From: Pestalotiopsis fici W106-1
Taxonomy: Eukaryota > Ascomycota > Sordariomycetes > Amphisphaeriales > Sporocadaceae
NCBI RefSeq assembly: GCF_000516985.1
Contig: NW_006917101.1
Coordinates: forward strand, 1,852,834-1,916,833
Direction of reading: 5' to 3'
Length of the DNA stretch: 64,000 nucleotides
This document shows positions 1-10,768 of the stretch, in pieces. Position numbers and translations under genes: made by a program. Within the stretch, counting starts at the first letter, position 1. Every line of letters starts with the position of its first letter. The notes below the pieces were generated by a model. That model was not told the origin of the DNA and made no database searches. It saw only the letters and a list, made by a program, of their open reading frames with translations.

Positions 1-397
1 CAATCTAGTGGGGTAAAGGGCGTTTCTTGAGTGATTCTAGTAGTGATGGTGATGATGACGATGGATATACCTTGGTTCGATGATGCGGGCAGTTGAGAGC
101 AGTACTTTTATAAAATACACAGCAATATAAAGAATATGGAAGTCCAAGTGAACTCACGGTGATATGTGTAGGTAGTATAGATGCTTGTACAGTGGATTGA
201 TTATAGAGATGTCAAAGGTGCACATCAATCGAGAAGCTCCCCCACATCAGCACTGCTGCAGCGAACCTCGGTACTTATTCCCGAATGTCTACGGTAATAA
301 TTGATTGGAAGTGCGCAACTTGTACATTTTCATTCATTCCAATCCATAAATGTAATCTCTGAAATTCAAGTAAAATACACACATCGTTTGTCTCATC
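1..397. other. Left-edge intergenic region, upstream of DUF1330-like gene
   Basis: No supported gene. A TATA-like TATAAAA lies at 109-115, about 280 bp before the first gene's ATG. It could belong to that gene's promoter, although the implied leader would be long. The sequence is AT-rich and otherwise unremarkable. Confidence 0.4.
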
Positions 398-1201
398 ATG
401 GTTGTCTGCAATCTTCACGTGGTCGCATTAAAGTCGGGCACATCCCCCGCCGCCTTTCTTGCCAAGATCCGCCAACATGACATGAAGCCCATATTCCAAG
501 CCCAGGTCCTGCGCTGGATGATTCTACCGACGCACAATTCCGCCGGGCATCTCTTGAATCGCAATCTGCGCTGGGACCTGGTCTTGGGACTCGACGCGTC
601 GACCTCGATCCCGTCGGCTCTGCAGCCCGTCATCGAGGCCATTTGGACCGTCTCCTGCGGGGCCTCGGCCCGGGTCCTCGCAGACTACAGCAAGCGCAAC
701 GCCGCGCTGCTCAAGCCAGAGCCCGGCTCCGTGCCCCAGGTCGAGCTGCCAGACGTGTCGCAATCGTCAAACTCGCAGAACCTTGAATTCTCCCCCGAGC
801 TCGGCGAGTGGATCTCCACCATGCCGCCCGCCCTGCAAAACCACCCCGTTTCCATGCTGAACCTCCTCGCCTTTAACGAGGGCAAAAAGGACGACTACGT
901 CCGGTACGGTAAAGAGTTCTCGTCGCGGGTGGGCGCGCGGTACGGCGGCAACGTCAAGATTGCGGCGCGCGTCGTGGACGGCGAGGGCCAGCGCGCCAGG
1001 GACGAGGGATGGGACGAGATTGCCTTTGTGCACTATCCCACGGTCAAGCACTTTGCCGCCATGTCGGCGAGCCGCGAGTACCAAGAGGTCAACCAACAGT
1101 ACCGGCTGGGCGCGCTCAAGGATACCTTTATCTTGTGTACCGTGGAGATTGATGATCATGGCGAACTTGCTGGAGGGAGAGCCGCACTTGAGAGACTGTA
1201 G
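398..1201 (+). CDS. DUF1330-like (dimeric alpha-beta barrel) protein
   Basis: Intact single-exon frame of 267 codons from an ATG at 398. The C-terminal half (about residues 147-255) carries the pattern of the DUF1330 family of the dimeric alpha-beta barrel (ferredoxin-like) fold: a HPVSMLNLLAF strand, a Y-x2-YG helix, then IAFVHYPTVKHFAAM and a YQEVNQ helix. The N-terminal half (about 1-110) could be a degenerate second barrel unit, as in fungal two-unit members, but this is inferred. No signal peptide or membrane segment is evident. The biochemical role of the family in fungi is unknown; related folds are used in small-molecule monooxygenases and isomerases. Codon use is GC-rich at third positions, unlike the broken locus that follows. 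The coding call is firm; the function is not. Confidence 0.75.
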   Translation: MVVCNLHVVALKSGTSPAAFLAKIRQHDMKPIFQAQVLRWMILPTHNSAGHLLNRNLRWDLVLGLDASTSIPSALQPVIEAIWTVSCGASARVLADYSKRNAALLKPEPGSVPQVELPDVSQSSNSQNLEFSPELGEWISTMPPALQNHPVSMLNLLAFNEGKKDDYVRYGKEFSSRVGARYGGNVKIAARVVDGEGQRARDEGWDEIAFVHYPTVKHFAAMSASREYQEVNQQYRLGALKDTFILCTVEIDDHGELAGGRAALERL

Positions 1202-1869
1202 TAATCGTGTACTCATACATGAACGACAAGGGCGACTTTCACTGTGACTCTTTTCAAATTTTCTAAGTCCCAATCAAACTTCAGTTTTTATCATCGTAGC
1301 CATCTCACATTTTACATTGCAGGGTGTGCGTATTAGTTGAAGATACTCGGTGTATACCCTTCCAGATCAAGAAACTATATGATCGACTCCATGTAGTTTA
1401 CAACAAGGGAGCACAGTGGGCAGAAGGGAGTATTGGTTGAAGACTGTACATAGTTATTTAGATCCATAATTTGTCAAAACACCATGGATTGGCTGGCCAA
1501 ATCACTACAAAGACGGAGATGATCAATTTCAGATGATCCTGTGGTGTTCTACAATGGCCGTTATTATGATTCGTTCCAGTGCAGCCCAACTGTCATCGCC
1601 AACAACTCTTGGTCAATCGTGTGTCTTGAGATCTCGGCAGCCATAGTGTTGTAGGCTGCTTATTTCCAGGGGATTATGGAAAGACTATGAACAGCTATGC
1701 GTAGTTGACACACTGCAGATCAACACTTACGACGGCAGAAAGGATGCCAATTGAAGGTGGAGATACAGAAGCTATCTATAATCCAAAAAATGCCAAAATT
1801 TCACTACATGTGGCCCCTATGAGATCAAAGCCGTAGGTAGCTGGCTCCAGCCGACTCCGCAAGTTTCCA
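1202..1869. other. Intergenic region between DUF1330-like gene and decayed locus
   Basis: No open frame with coding character on either strand. The DNA is AT-richer than the flanking gene. It probably holds the 3' end of the first gene and the downstream flank of the minus-strand relics. Confidence 0.4.
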
Positions 1870-2460
1870 TCATTTCTTTGTTGACTTTGAGCTTCCAGCG
1901 CCTATGCCAACACGCCCTCTCGCTGGGCAGGAGTCATCCACACAGTCTGTCTGGCCTGGTGCGGGAAATGTGTCCAAAGATTCCGGTGTACCAGTATCAT
2001 CTGCTGCTGGGTGAGACTGATTGGAGGCAAAGTCTTGCCCCTGGTGCCGGAATTGTCTTTGGATGGTGCGAAGCAACGGGCCGTTCTGGGCCCGAGCCTT
2101 AGGCTTCAAGAGGTGGTAAAACGGGAAAAAGACGAAGTTCCTGTGATGGTCTATAGGAGTGCGAAGCGACGAGTCGTTCTGGACTCGAACATTAGACTTC
2201 AAGAAGTGGTAGAATGGGAAGAAAACAAAGTCCCCTTTGTTGGTCCCGGGCGTCAGGAGCCTCAGCTTCAAGCTCCTCCTCAGTATCGAGTTGATCATCA
2301 TCGTCGACATAATTGATTATTACAGGCTGGACCTTTGATGCAGCATAGGTCATGGAACTCGTCAGGCGTGAGCCTATAGCTTTTGGCAATTTGCCGACAC
2401 CAGTTGTACAATCGCAAGCACTCCGAGACTGAAGGACTATCGCGCATAGGCCGGTGAGCT
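1870..2460 (-). pseudogene. Minus-strand relic with acidic tract and duplicated 31-aa unit
   Basis: Two overlapping minus-strand frames look protein-like but do not form one gene. One (from about 2389 to 2192) contains the acidic stretch YVDDDDQLDTEEELEAEAP. The other (2310 to 1870) contains two copies of a 31-residue unit beginning FVFFPFYH, matching the 93-bp DNA tandem repeat at 2066-2235. The plus strand is also open across the repeat, so strand and coding status are uncertain. No family was recognised. It may be the 3' part of the relic at 2639-4060 or a separate decayed gene. Confidence 0.3.
2066..2235. repeat. 93-bp direct tandem repeat, two copies
   Basis: The block starting GTGCGAAGC at 2066 recurs starting at 2159, a period of exactly 93 bp (31 codons). 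The copies are diverged but clearly alignable through the shared core CTTCAAGA.GTGGTA.AA.GGGAA. The second copy is incomplete, fading out near 2235. A period divisible by three fits duplication within a coding sequence. Confidence 0.7.
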
Positions 2461-2638
2461 TGCTGGAAATCGATATCGAAATAATTGCGGATTCGAAAAA
2501 AGGGCCATCAATCCGTCAAGGTACGGCGACCTATCTGCCGTGCGAAACGTCTGAAGAAAGGCTTCGGCTTCTTCCCGCGAGAGTTCTACCCCACGTTTAT
2601 GTCGACGGCTATGGATATCCGTATTGCCAGTAATAGTG

Positions 2639-4060
2639 CTAATTGTTCCAATATTTGTTAAGGTATTGAAACATAGCTCTAAATCCTCCTGCTGCTAGAT
2701 AATATCTTCGGAGTTGGTCGTGGCCCGCAGAATACGTCCGGCCCATAACATACCACAGATTAGTGTATTCGCACCGGAAGCCAAAGCCTTCCTCTACGCT
2801 ATCGTCGTCTCTCATTGGGGTGAGGAAGCTTCGGACGCGTGTACGTATCTCTTCGGTGAAGTTGGCGCGTTCCTGGCTGTTGGGCGCAAATCTGTGGTAG
2901 TTTTGATCGCTTATAACGATATTATGAATAGGCTCTTGCATCCACTTCATGATATCATCTTTCGTGCCTGAGAGCACATAGTGCTTATGAACATCTTCCT
3001 CTCGGATCTTCCGATAAGGGGGCGTCTGCGTCCTTCTCAGGGTTTCTTGATGTTTCGTGGTCGCTGTGCTTCGGGCGACCACTTATGGTGAACCGGGCTT
3101 CATCATGGAGGGCCACAACGTCATGTGGCCATAGTCCCAGGGCCTCGATGATACACCCCTGCAGAAGACATCAAGATTAGAGACGGTTTCAATCAACGAT
3201 GCGGAAAGCTCCAACTTACTCGAATCGGCTTTCATAGTCTGCGCCCTTGTCCACATGATGAGGATCCTTGACCTCGCGATAGTCCCGCTCGTGTGATTTC
3301 TGCACAGTCTCGAAGAATGAGTTGGCGGCAGGGTCCTGGATCATCAGATCGACAAGAGACAATCGTGTTTCTCCAGCACGGTCGTGCTTGGGTGTACTAC
3401 TGCTCGATTTTCGATGGCAACTGGGCAAGTGATATCCTCCAACGCATCATTTGTATCCTCATGGAGAGTCCAGATGGCATCCGCGACGTAGAGTGGGTAG
3501 AAGAGGCATCAAGCTTGGTCGAATGTGCCCCTCCCGTCAAAGTGTTAGCGGGCGACTTTTGCGCCTCCGACTTGAAAGTATTACAGACAGGAGGTGATGG
3601 ATTCGAATAATTGCTGTTGCTGGTCGTCTTCTGCTTCTTCTTCAGGTGTTTGTCGGGCGGTGTTGCTAGCCGCTTTGAGCAGTTGGCCTCATGCCTGTCG
3701 CGTACCGGGACAATTTTTGAAGGGTCCTCGCTCAGGTTTTCGTATGTGGAGAAGCCCTCCGGACGAGCCCGGATTTCAGGAATGATCTTGTCGAATAACT
3801 CAGCCATTTGGTTCTCGATTCCAGAAAAGCCGGCATTGTCCTCTTCCCTTGGCTTCGTCTGGGGTCCCGCACTAATGGCCCGACCGTCCACTGCAGTCAC
3901 TTGTGTCTTGGATAAATAATTAGATCTCGAAATAGTACCGAAGTAGGGCAATAGCTTACACCACACTCTAAAGGGCCCACAGACAGAGAAGGCAAGTTTC
4001 GCCGCAGTAGAGGCGACTCGTTTGGTCGTTCGGGACTACGAGTATTCCGATATTGTAGTC
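2639..4060 (-). pseudogene. Disrupted multi-exon gene of unknown family
   Basis: Read on the minus strand, this holds several protein-like blocks in different frames. Block 1 (about 4055-3960) leads through a canonical 60-bp intron (3900-3959, GTAAGC..ACAAG) into block 2 (3899 to about 3500) with the motif IENQMAELFDKIIPEIRARP and a lysine-rich KKKQK patch. Block 3 (about 3490-3370) includes DAIWTLHEDTNDALED in another frame. Block 4 (about 3400-3220) includes QDPAANSFFETVQKSHERDY. A 61-bp intron (3159-3219, GTAAGT..CTGCAG) precedes block 5 (IIEALGLWPHDVVALHDEAR). The frame then shifts again into block 6 (about 3010-2639), which includes DDIMKWMQEPIHNIVISDQN and ends at TAA. The introns suggest a once-functional gene. 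The frame jumps at three places suggest decay, unless unrecognised introns explain them. No family was recognised. Confidence 0.42.
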
Positions 4061-4127
4061 ACAAGGTCTCGATGGAAGCGGCAGCAGTGCAGATACCAGG
4101 TCTTGAGAAAAAGCAAGACACCCTGAT

Positions 4128-5075
4128 CACGTAGCTGGGAATCGGCTCCTGGAATAGTATGCCTCCATCCCAGTGCTGTCTGGCGCCGGGACTCGCTGGG
4201 CCCATGAGGATGCCTGGGGAGGCGACATCAATGATGGCGACGGGACGGTCGGTGATGAGTATCCGATCTGGGATCTCCTGAATAACTTGAGTTAACATGA
4301 GCCACTGTTGGTTCGAGACAAGAACACCACTACTTACCCAATGGGGTTTATCGGTGCTGACTGCTGCGCCTGACTGCCTTGAGAGCTCTCCACCGACCTC
4401 ACGATTCCGTGTCGGGTTGCTCTACATTGAACCCACAATCTAGTGGGCCTGGGAGAAGATGATCAGCAAATAAGTAACAAATCAGATGAACAGTACTTAC
4501 ACTGGGGGGCGAGGTTCTCAACGTTACTTTAGACAATGTGACAAGTGGGGATCTTTGCGAGGTAGCTGCGGATGAGTTTAGCTTGGGCATCGTAGGGGTG
4601 TACTGCAAAATCTGACCAGTGCCACTTACGAAGACAAGTTCAGTCGAATTTTTATTGCGGCTGCAGTGCCAATGCTGCTGGCAGTGGTGCCAAGGCTCTG
4701 GCAATGATTGCAAGATACCGTCCCGGTGTTGTTTTCTGACATGATGGAGGATGACGATAACGATGAAGATGACGGCGCCGACGATGACGAGAACCTCCGA
4801 GATGTGTCAACCAGGGGTATCATGAATATTGAATAGACTGCGCCATGCTTATCGTACTCCTGCTGAACCCTGGTAATTCCCCTGGTGTCTGTAGGGTTCA
4901 CCAGAAGTCAACTGATCGTGCTGTTAGTATACTTCCAGAAGCTCAGTAGGCTTTTCTGCTACCATCTTACGGCACCCGGTGCTCACCAAGCCGTGGTTCT
5001 GTGATCCGAATATCTAGCCACCAAGGACGCCCGTAAGTATTTCGTAGGGAGTATGGAGTAGGTCATAGCTACCAT
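4128..5075 (-). pseudogene. Probable single-pass membrane protein gene, disrupted or divergent
   Basis: On the minus strand a hydrophobic segment (VLVIVGAVIFIVIVILHHV, DNA 4738-4794) is followed by a basic RKQHR stop-transfer and a Ser/Thr/Pro/Gln-rich tail. This is the layout of fungal single-pass surface proteins with a cytoplasmic tail. Three canonical introns are visible: 4889-4970 (GTAAGA..CTACAG with CTAAC branch), 4449-4500 (GTAAGT..CCCAG) and 4278-4337 (GTAAGT..TTCAG). Upstream, a piece containing WWLDIRITEPRLGEH may be ectodomain. Joining the exons as spliced meets stops before the TM exon and just after intron 4449-4500, while the tail stays open in a shifted frame to about 4128. 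This fits one or more frameshifts or a mis-modelled exon. No homologue was recognised. Confidence 0.35.
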
Positions 5076-5422
5076 CGTGATCATGCACAAGAGGAGAATA
5101 CTGTTGCCGACGTTGAGGTCTTCCAAAACGTGCATAGTCAGGCTATATCAGAAGAGTCGTTCTGGACTCTGGCCGTGCTGCCATTTCGTTTGCCAAGGCG
5201 CGCAAGGGTGCAATGAAGTCCCAGTGTCACTGAGGATTAAGATGGAAAAGTTGATGAGGAATGGGGAAAGTCTTCCGCCAAGGTAGAGGGCTCATAGTCA
5301 TGAGGAAAGGCAAAGTGAGATGAAGAGATGAAAAATTTCGATACAGGTAAGGTCGTGCTGTCTAGGTATATATACAAGTTGAGAAGAGGACAATTTCAGC
5401 TTTGCTTAATCAGCCAGTCCGT
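5076..5422. other. Short intergenic region
   Basis: Separates the decayed membrane-protein locus from the 3' end of the lactate dehydrogenase gene. The minus-strand sequence around 5180-5330 is pyrimidine-rich like a 5' leader, so it may be the former promoter of the minus-strand relic. No gene is supported. Confidence 0.35.
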
Positions 5423-7573
5423 TTACCATTCGGCAATTTCACCAGCCTTAGGCTTCCTTGTCCTGATGACCTTGTCTGGGTTGAGTAGACACAGAGGGTC
5501 CAGAGCCTGCTTGAGCTGTTTGTGTTGTTTGTTGTCAGCAGAAGATCAAACAGACATTGGATTGAGATGGAGAACAGTAAAAGTGGCAAGCTGCATTGAA
5601 AATCTCGTGTTTTTTTGCAATGCCTGAAACAAGGCGACCAGCATTGCGGCTAGGTGCCGGATGGTGACATACCTTTCTCATGGTGTCCACGGTGCTTTCA
5701 CCAAGCTCATGCGGCAAGTAGTCTCTCTTGACCAATCCCACACCGTGCTCTCCCTGTTGCAAACGAGTCGTCAGCTTCATTACGACAAAATGGATCACAT
5801 GCAGTTTGGATGCCTGCAAGTCACAAACTTACCGTAGTTGTACCCTCCATTTCCACAGCCCGTTTGACCATACTATGCATCAACTCCTCGGCTTCAAGTC
5901 TCTGGTTGTCGTTTGAAAGCAGAATGACGTGGAAGTTTCCATCACCTACATGGCCCACAATGGTTGCATACAGACCGCTCTTCTTGATGTCGTTCTTTGT
6001 CAGCTCAATGAGGTCAGGCAGCCTGCTGATAGGGACTGCGACATCACCAGTCCAAACGTTGTCGCCCTCCTTTGCCACTGCTTGTGTGCTCCACAATGCT
6101 TCTTTCCGTGCACTCCACAATTCGGTCTTCTCCTCCTCGCTTTTGGCAAACTCAAAGCTTTTGGAGCCCGTGCTGCGAGCCATGTTCTTGACAATCTGGA
6201 TCTGTTCCTGGACTCCGCGCTCTGTGCCACTGAATTTGAAGAAGAGGGTAGGTGCCTCTTTCCATTCCTTGGACGTCATGCCTGCTTTGTTGATGCATTT
6301 CATTTGCTCCTCATCCAGAATCTCCACAGCGGCTACCGGAACGCCTTGGCCGACCACCTTGCCAACGCAGTCTGCGGCCTGGCGGATGGTGTCAAAGGCG
6401 CAAACGGCGACGCTGGTGCTTTGTGGCTTCACCGTCAGCTTGAGTGTCGCTTCTGTGACCAATCCCAATGTCCCCTCGTTGCCAATGAAGAGCTTGGTCA
6501 GATCGTAGCCTGCTGAAGACTTTCTTGGGCGCTGTCTTGTCTTGATGACAGTTCCATCAGCGAGAACAACAGTCAGAGAAATGACCCATTCTCGCATGGT
6601 GCCGTAACGATACGCATTTGTGCCACTGCATCCGGTACCAATCATACCACCGATCATGGCACCTGGGCCTGGGTCGGGAGGGAAGAACAAGTTGTCTTTG
6701 GCCAACTCCTCATTAAGAAGCTCCCATCCAACTGCAGGTTGAACTACAACGTCTAGATCGTCCTTGTGCAACTTGAGAATCTTGTTCATGCGCCTAAAGT
6801 CAATACTGATGCCTCCTGATGTGGGTGTGAAATGTCCCTCCAAGCTTGTACCTCCGCTGTAGCCAACAACTGGTATCCTCCTCGAGTGACAAATCTTCAT
6901 GATCTCGGAAACCTCTTCAGTGGAGCCGGGGAATACAACACAAAATGGCTTCTCATCCTTTTGGGCACGGTACGAAGACCAGCCCGAGGTCGAGTGTGTG
7001 TCCAAGTCGGCATCCAGCGTGCTGACATTCTCCTTGCCAACTACAGCAGCAAAGTCTGTCCAAGCGGCTTCGAGGTTGGCCTTGCCAAGGTTGTGTCGTG
7101 GAGGGTGAGATTGGGAAAGCGGAACGGTCGAGTTCGGGTCGAGTTCACGAGGACTTAATGTTCCAAGGTAGTAAGATCCTAGAGCACCAGCAACGAACAC
7201 TGAGAAAATAAAACCATGTCAGCTTGTTTTCTCTCACTCGCATTCTCCTTCTAATGTCACCAAACTTGGACTTGAACATACTGAATGTGATACCCCAAGC
7301 CCGAGAGCCTGCCGTGGTTTGTCTCTCCGCGGCGAACTTGGCGCGCTCCTGCTTTTCGCGGGCAATGCGCGACTGGACAGACTCGAGCATTTGACCCTTG
7401 AAAGACGACCCATCCTGCTTGTCAGTGGCGTAGCATCGGGCGGCAGTGTGTCGTGAGCTCAGAACTCCGGCTCTTGTTGTGGCGTAAGCTGTCGGTGCGG
7501 AGACGCTGCTGTGCAAACCGCCATTGAGGCTGCGCAGGGTGACCTGGCCCTTCCGTGTAAGTAGGCGCGACAT
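5423..7573 (-). CDS. D-lactate dehydrogenase (cytochrome), mitochondrial
   Basis: Oxidises D-lactate to pyruvate using FAD and passes electrons to cytochrome c in the mitochondrion. Four exons on the minus strand: 7282-7573, 5833-7199, 5673-5753 and 5423-5515, joined by GT..AG introns that keep frame and give 610 residues, as expected for DLD1-type enzymes. The N-terminus is basic and Ser/Thr-rich, like a mitochondrial targeting peptide. A hydrophobic segment (FVAGALGSYYLG) falls at the first splice junction. The FAD-binding PCMH domain follows, with the marker FPPDPGPGAMIGGM and GTGCSGTNAYRYG. The C-terminal FAD-oxidase domain carries the metal/substrate motif GHVGDGNFH and then GEHGVGLVKR just after the third-exon acceptor. 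The protein ends GEIAEW. All expected motifs are present. The start is the first ATG and gives a credible presequence. Confidence 0.95.
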
Positions 7574-8299
7574 GATTTCTGCAAAATGATCTTCAAAGCT
7601 AGGAGGAGATCCGTGGTAAGAAAAATTACAGGCGCGGGGATCCTCTCGTCATCCTCTGGTCCCGAGCGGAGGAGGGATTGGGTTGGTATACGACGAGATG
7701 GAGGCCCAGTACCATAGAAGCCGTCAGATTTTATGGCATGCAATCAATGGGCTTTGCGCGCGCCCGGGACGGCGGTTGCCAAAAAAAGGCACTGAAAGTT
7801 TACTGAGCTTCGGAGCAAGAGCTCTCCACTTTTCGCCGGCCCGCAGCGGGGAGGAGCCAATCGCCATAGTGGATCTTCATTGCGCCTTTCACAACTTTGG
7901 TATTACTGACCGCGGAGTTCAGTCCGATTTGATGTTTCTTATCTTTCTCTCACAGCAGTGATACTGCTCAATGTTTTTGGACATGTCGCGTGGGCCATGG
8001 ATGATACAGCTTTGCATATGTCCAAGGGATACCTTATTTCATTGGTTGAGACTCGGCGAGCAGGGTGGGTGGCCACTCTCCAAATTTGAGCACTACATAC
8101 GTATACTAACTAGTACTGCATTTTTCAAGATACCTACCTAGGGAAGCACCTGCATGTAGTATACCTAGGTAAATATGGTTCCACTCAAAAGCATCAAGCC
8201 TTGCATGTCATAATGTAATTCTAGTGCAGTTTCCTTGGAGGTCCCTAGGAAGGTCATATTGTAGGTACACTTCAGTCCTCTTGACTGTTAGGAAGGTAC
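7574..8299. other. Promoter of DLD gene and 3' flank of the Clr5 gene
   Basis: Both neighbours are on the minus strand, so this region should contain the lactate dehydrogenase promoter and the terminator of the upstream-lying Clr5 gene. A perfect palindrome TACCTAGGTA is at 8162-8171, with further ACCTACCTA and GGTACCTA copies between 8130 and 8300. No open frame with coding character was seen. Confidence 0.45.
8162..8171. promoter_or_regulatory. TACCTAGGTA palindrome
   Basis: Perfect 10-bp palindrome in a short cluster of related ACCTACCTA/GGTACCTA copies. The same core recurs in other intergenic parts of the window (near 22.9-23.1, 28.5-28.8 and 31.2-31.9 kb) but not in the coding regions I read. 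A protein-binding site or a dispersed low-complexity motif are both possible. Confidence 0.3.
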
Positions 8300-10768
8300 C
8301 TAAGTCTTCCATTCGGCCGGGAGAAGTTGCACTACAAAACAGGGCGGTCCAGACATTGAGCTTCGGTTTCTTCCCTCAAATACCATCAGGTAAGCCGTCA
8401 GCTCGTCGTCCCTGCTCACCTCGATGGTCATCTCTCGGTCCAAGACGCCCTCGACACGACCGCAAACAGTACCAGCAAAGTCTTTGCAAGCCACCTGGCG
8501 CAACTCATTCAATGTCCGAGTCGTCAATGTGGTAATCCAAATTGGCGGTGCTATTGTGATTGGTGATGACGGGTGCAGTCGCAGGTACACGGCCACTGGC
8601 GGACTTGGGTTTGGATGAGGTAGATAACTGCTCTGCACATATGTGTGCGAAGTGCTGCCAAGCGTTGGGGCGAGGTCCTGGGTGAGAGGGAAGGTAGGTT
8701 GTGATTGTTGAGTACCCAAATTTTGGCTGTGGTCGTTGATAAGCATGGGAAGAGTGCTGCTGAGATGTGGATCTATGGGAAGACCTCCACTTAGCAAAGT
8801 GTCTGGCAACAATGAGGAATGATGCTGTGACGGCCCGGGTGCCAAGACTGAGTTTTGCGGCAAGGCAGGATGGAGACTTTGGTGGTGTTGAAGGCCTAGG
8901 CGTGTATCCCGCGCGTGACTCTGCCCTGTGACATGACGGGCGTCATGACCCATGCGAATATCTGCGGTGTTGGGCGAATGGAGTATTGTCGGCGTCGAGG
9001 ACCGAGGATATTGGATTGGAGAAGCCGGAATAAAGTCATGATCCATCTCGTGAACTTCTTCTGTGGCGTCCTCATTTGACGAGTCAGGCGTATGCGCATC
9101 CGCTTCATCGCCACCCAACATGACTCCAGTGCTGACCTGCGGGATAGCTTTTGGACGAGTCTTTGTAGAGACATTCTTGCCTTGGCCATCCCGTAAGCGC
9201 TTCATCACATCCCGTGCCACTACATCGATCGCTCGCAATCTATCCTGGTCCATGACGCCAGTAGCCAGTATCTCTTGCACAACGTTGGAGTTGAGCCGCC
9301 ACTGTTCTTTGAGTTCTTCCCAGTGCTGGGGCCCCGCCTCAGTCTTGCTTGTGGCGTGATCGTCCTTAAGAAGGCCGGCAAAGTCCTGGCGCATGGTTCT
9401 GTACTGTTGTGGGTTAATGCCCAGTATACTCTTTGCATCAGCGATGGTCAGCTTGTGCTCCATGCTGCGCATACGCTTCGTGACATCAGTACATATCACG
9501 TCAAGAGCCAATTTTCTACTCTCGAGATCATCGTGATCAACCCACAAGGCTGATTGTAGGTGTGGCATCTCCTCAATCAGACGGCTTTTTGTAGCTTCCC
9601 ATTTCTCAGGGCCGGCTACCGTCTTCCTGCTGACGCCGTCTTGTTCACATAGTTTGGAAAATCGAGAGCGCACTTGCTGATACATCTTCATGTCAAGGCC
9701 AAGTATTATTCGACTCTGGTCGATGGTTGTCTCTGATGGGAATCGAGGCTGTCCAGGGGAAACCGCAGCTGACCCAGAACGAACGCGAATGCGCCGCCTT
9801 CCCTTACGAGCCTCCCAATGCACCATTGACTCTTTGCTGAGTCCATATTCATTTTCTTTCTGTTTTGCAGACCTTTCAGCACTTGCATTGGGTTCAGGTG
9901 CTTCTTCTTCGTCTTCTACTTCTTCATCCTCTGGGTCTGATTCTGATAGAAGGTTGTTCGAGTTCGGATCTGGCGCAGCGTCGGACATCAAGGTTCTGTG
10001 AGGGTTCGGTGTACGGAGTAGCCAGCGGTTGCGGGCGCGCACGCGCATCAATTCTCGATGCTTAATTTCGAAGCCATCCTCGTCGTTCAGTATGCGCAGT
10101 ATTTCCTTTTGCGACAGGTTCCTTTCCCAAAGTTCCTTGACTCGCGCAACAAGCCGGCCATCTTTGTGGGCTGGATTTTGCTTTGATGGAAAGTTCCAAC
10201 GTCGGAACTGGGTCTGATAGGCTCGCTTGCTGCCATGGACATGGGCTGTCAGCGTTGAGACATGATAGCAGGCGGTGAATGGGACAATTGCATGAAGCAA
10301 TCCAGAATGGCAAGACGATGATCAATGCTCCAACAAGATGACGGCGGCTGGACGAATGCAAGCATGAGAGGACATGTCGGTAGGTACAGGTAGACGGGTA
10401 GGGATGAATAGTAGTGCGGAATAAAAAGTAGCAAGTGGGTACAATGGTTACGGCGGTCGACAAAGCCCACCTTGGGGCTCTTTGACAGAGGTCTCGACTC
10501 TCGACTCGGCCCATTCTCATGTATAATGACGGAGTACGGCGAGGCAAGCATACCTTGGGGTGAAGTTGTCCTCGATGCGCATTATGTCCATGATCTCCTC
10601 GAGGGACTTCTTTTCATCGATGTACAAGCGATAGCATTTTGGCTCATGCGCGTCCCAGTTGTAGACCATGGCTTCCTTTGGTGGTGCGCCCCGGTAGTGA
10701 TAGCAAAGAATAGATTCATAATGTGGTTCTCTTTTTGGGTATGACTTGGGTAGAAAATGAAAGTCCAA
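8300..10768 (-). CDS. Clr5-domain protein with duplicated central domain
   Basis: Two exons (10554-10768 and 8300-10229) joined by a canonical intron (GTATGC..GGCAG) give 714 residues. The splice junction falls inside an N-terminal Clr5 domain (about residues 36-90), recognisable by W-x2-H, LYIDEKKSLEEIMDIM, NFTPSKRAYQTQFRRW. A second helix-turn-helix-like unit follows (LSQKEILRILNDEDGFEI ... RNRWLL). The middle contains two copies of an approximately 82-residue unit, roughly residues 246-327 and 340-421. Both begin ILG(L/I), run through a Y-x2-(V/M)R core, AGP-x2-W, and end DVxKR(M/L)R. A Glu/Asp-rich spacer separates the N-terminal part from the repeats. The C-terminus is Ser/Pro/His-rich, then folds again near the end. 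Clr5 domains are found in fungal, mostly nuclear proteins. A DNA- or chromatin-related role is inferred; the repeated unit is not a domain I can name. Confidence 0.85.

Noticed and set aside
767..1273. 168-codon minus-strand frame over the first gene
   Set aside because: Antisense shadow of the DUF1330-like gene.
4603..4629. Apparent GTAAGT..TTGCAG intron in the membrane-protein relic
   Set aside because: Only 27 bp, shorter than fungal introns; the frame is open through it.
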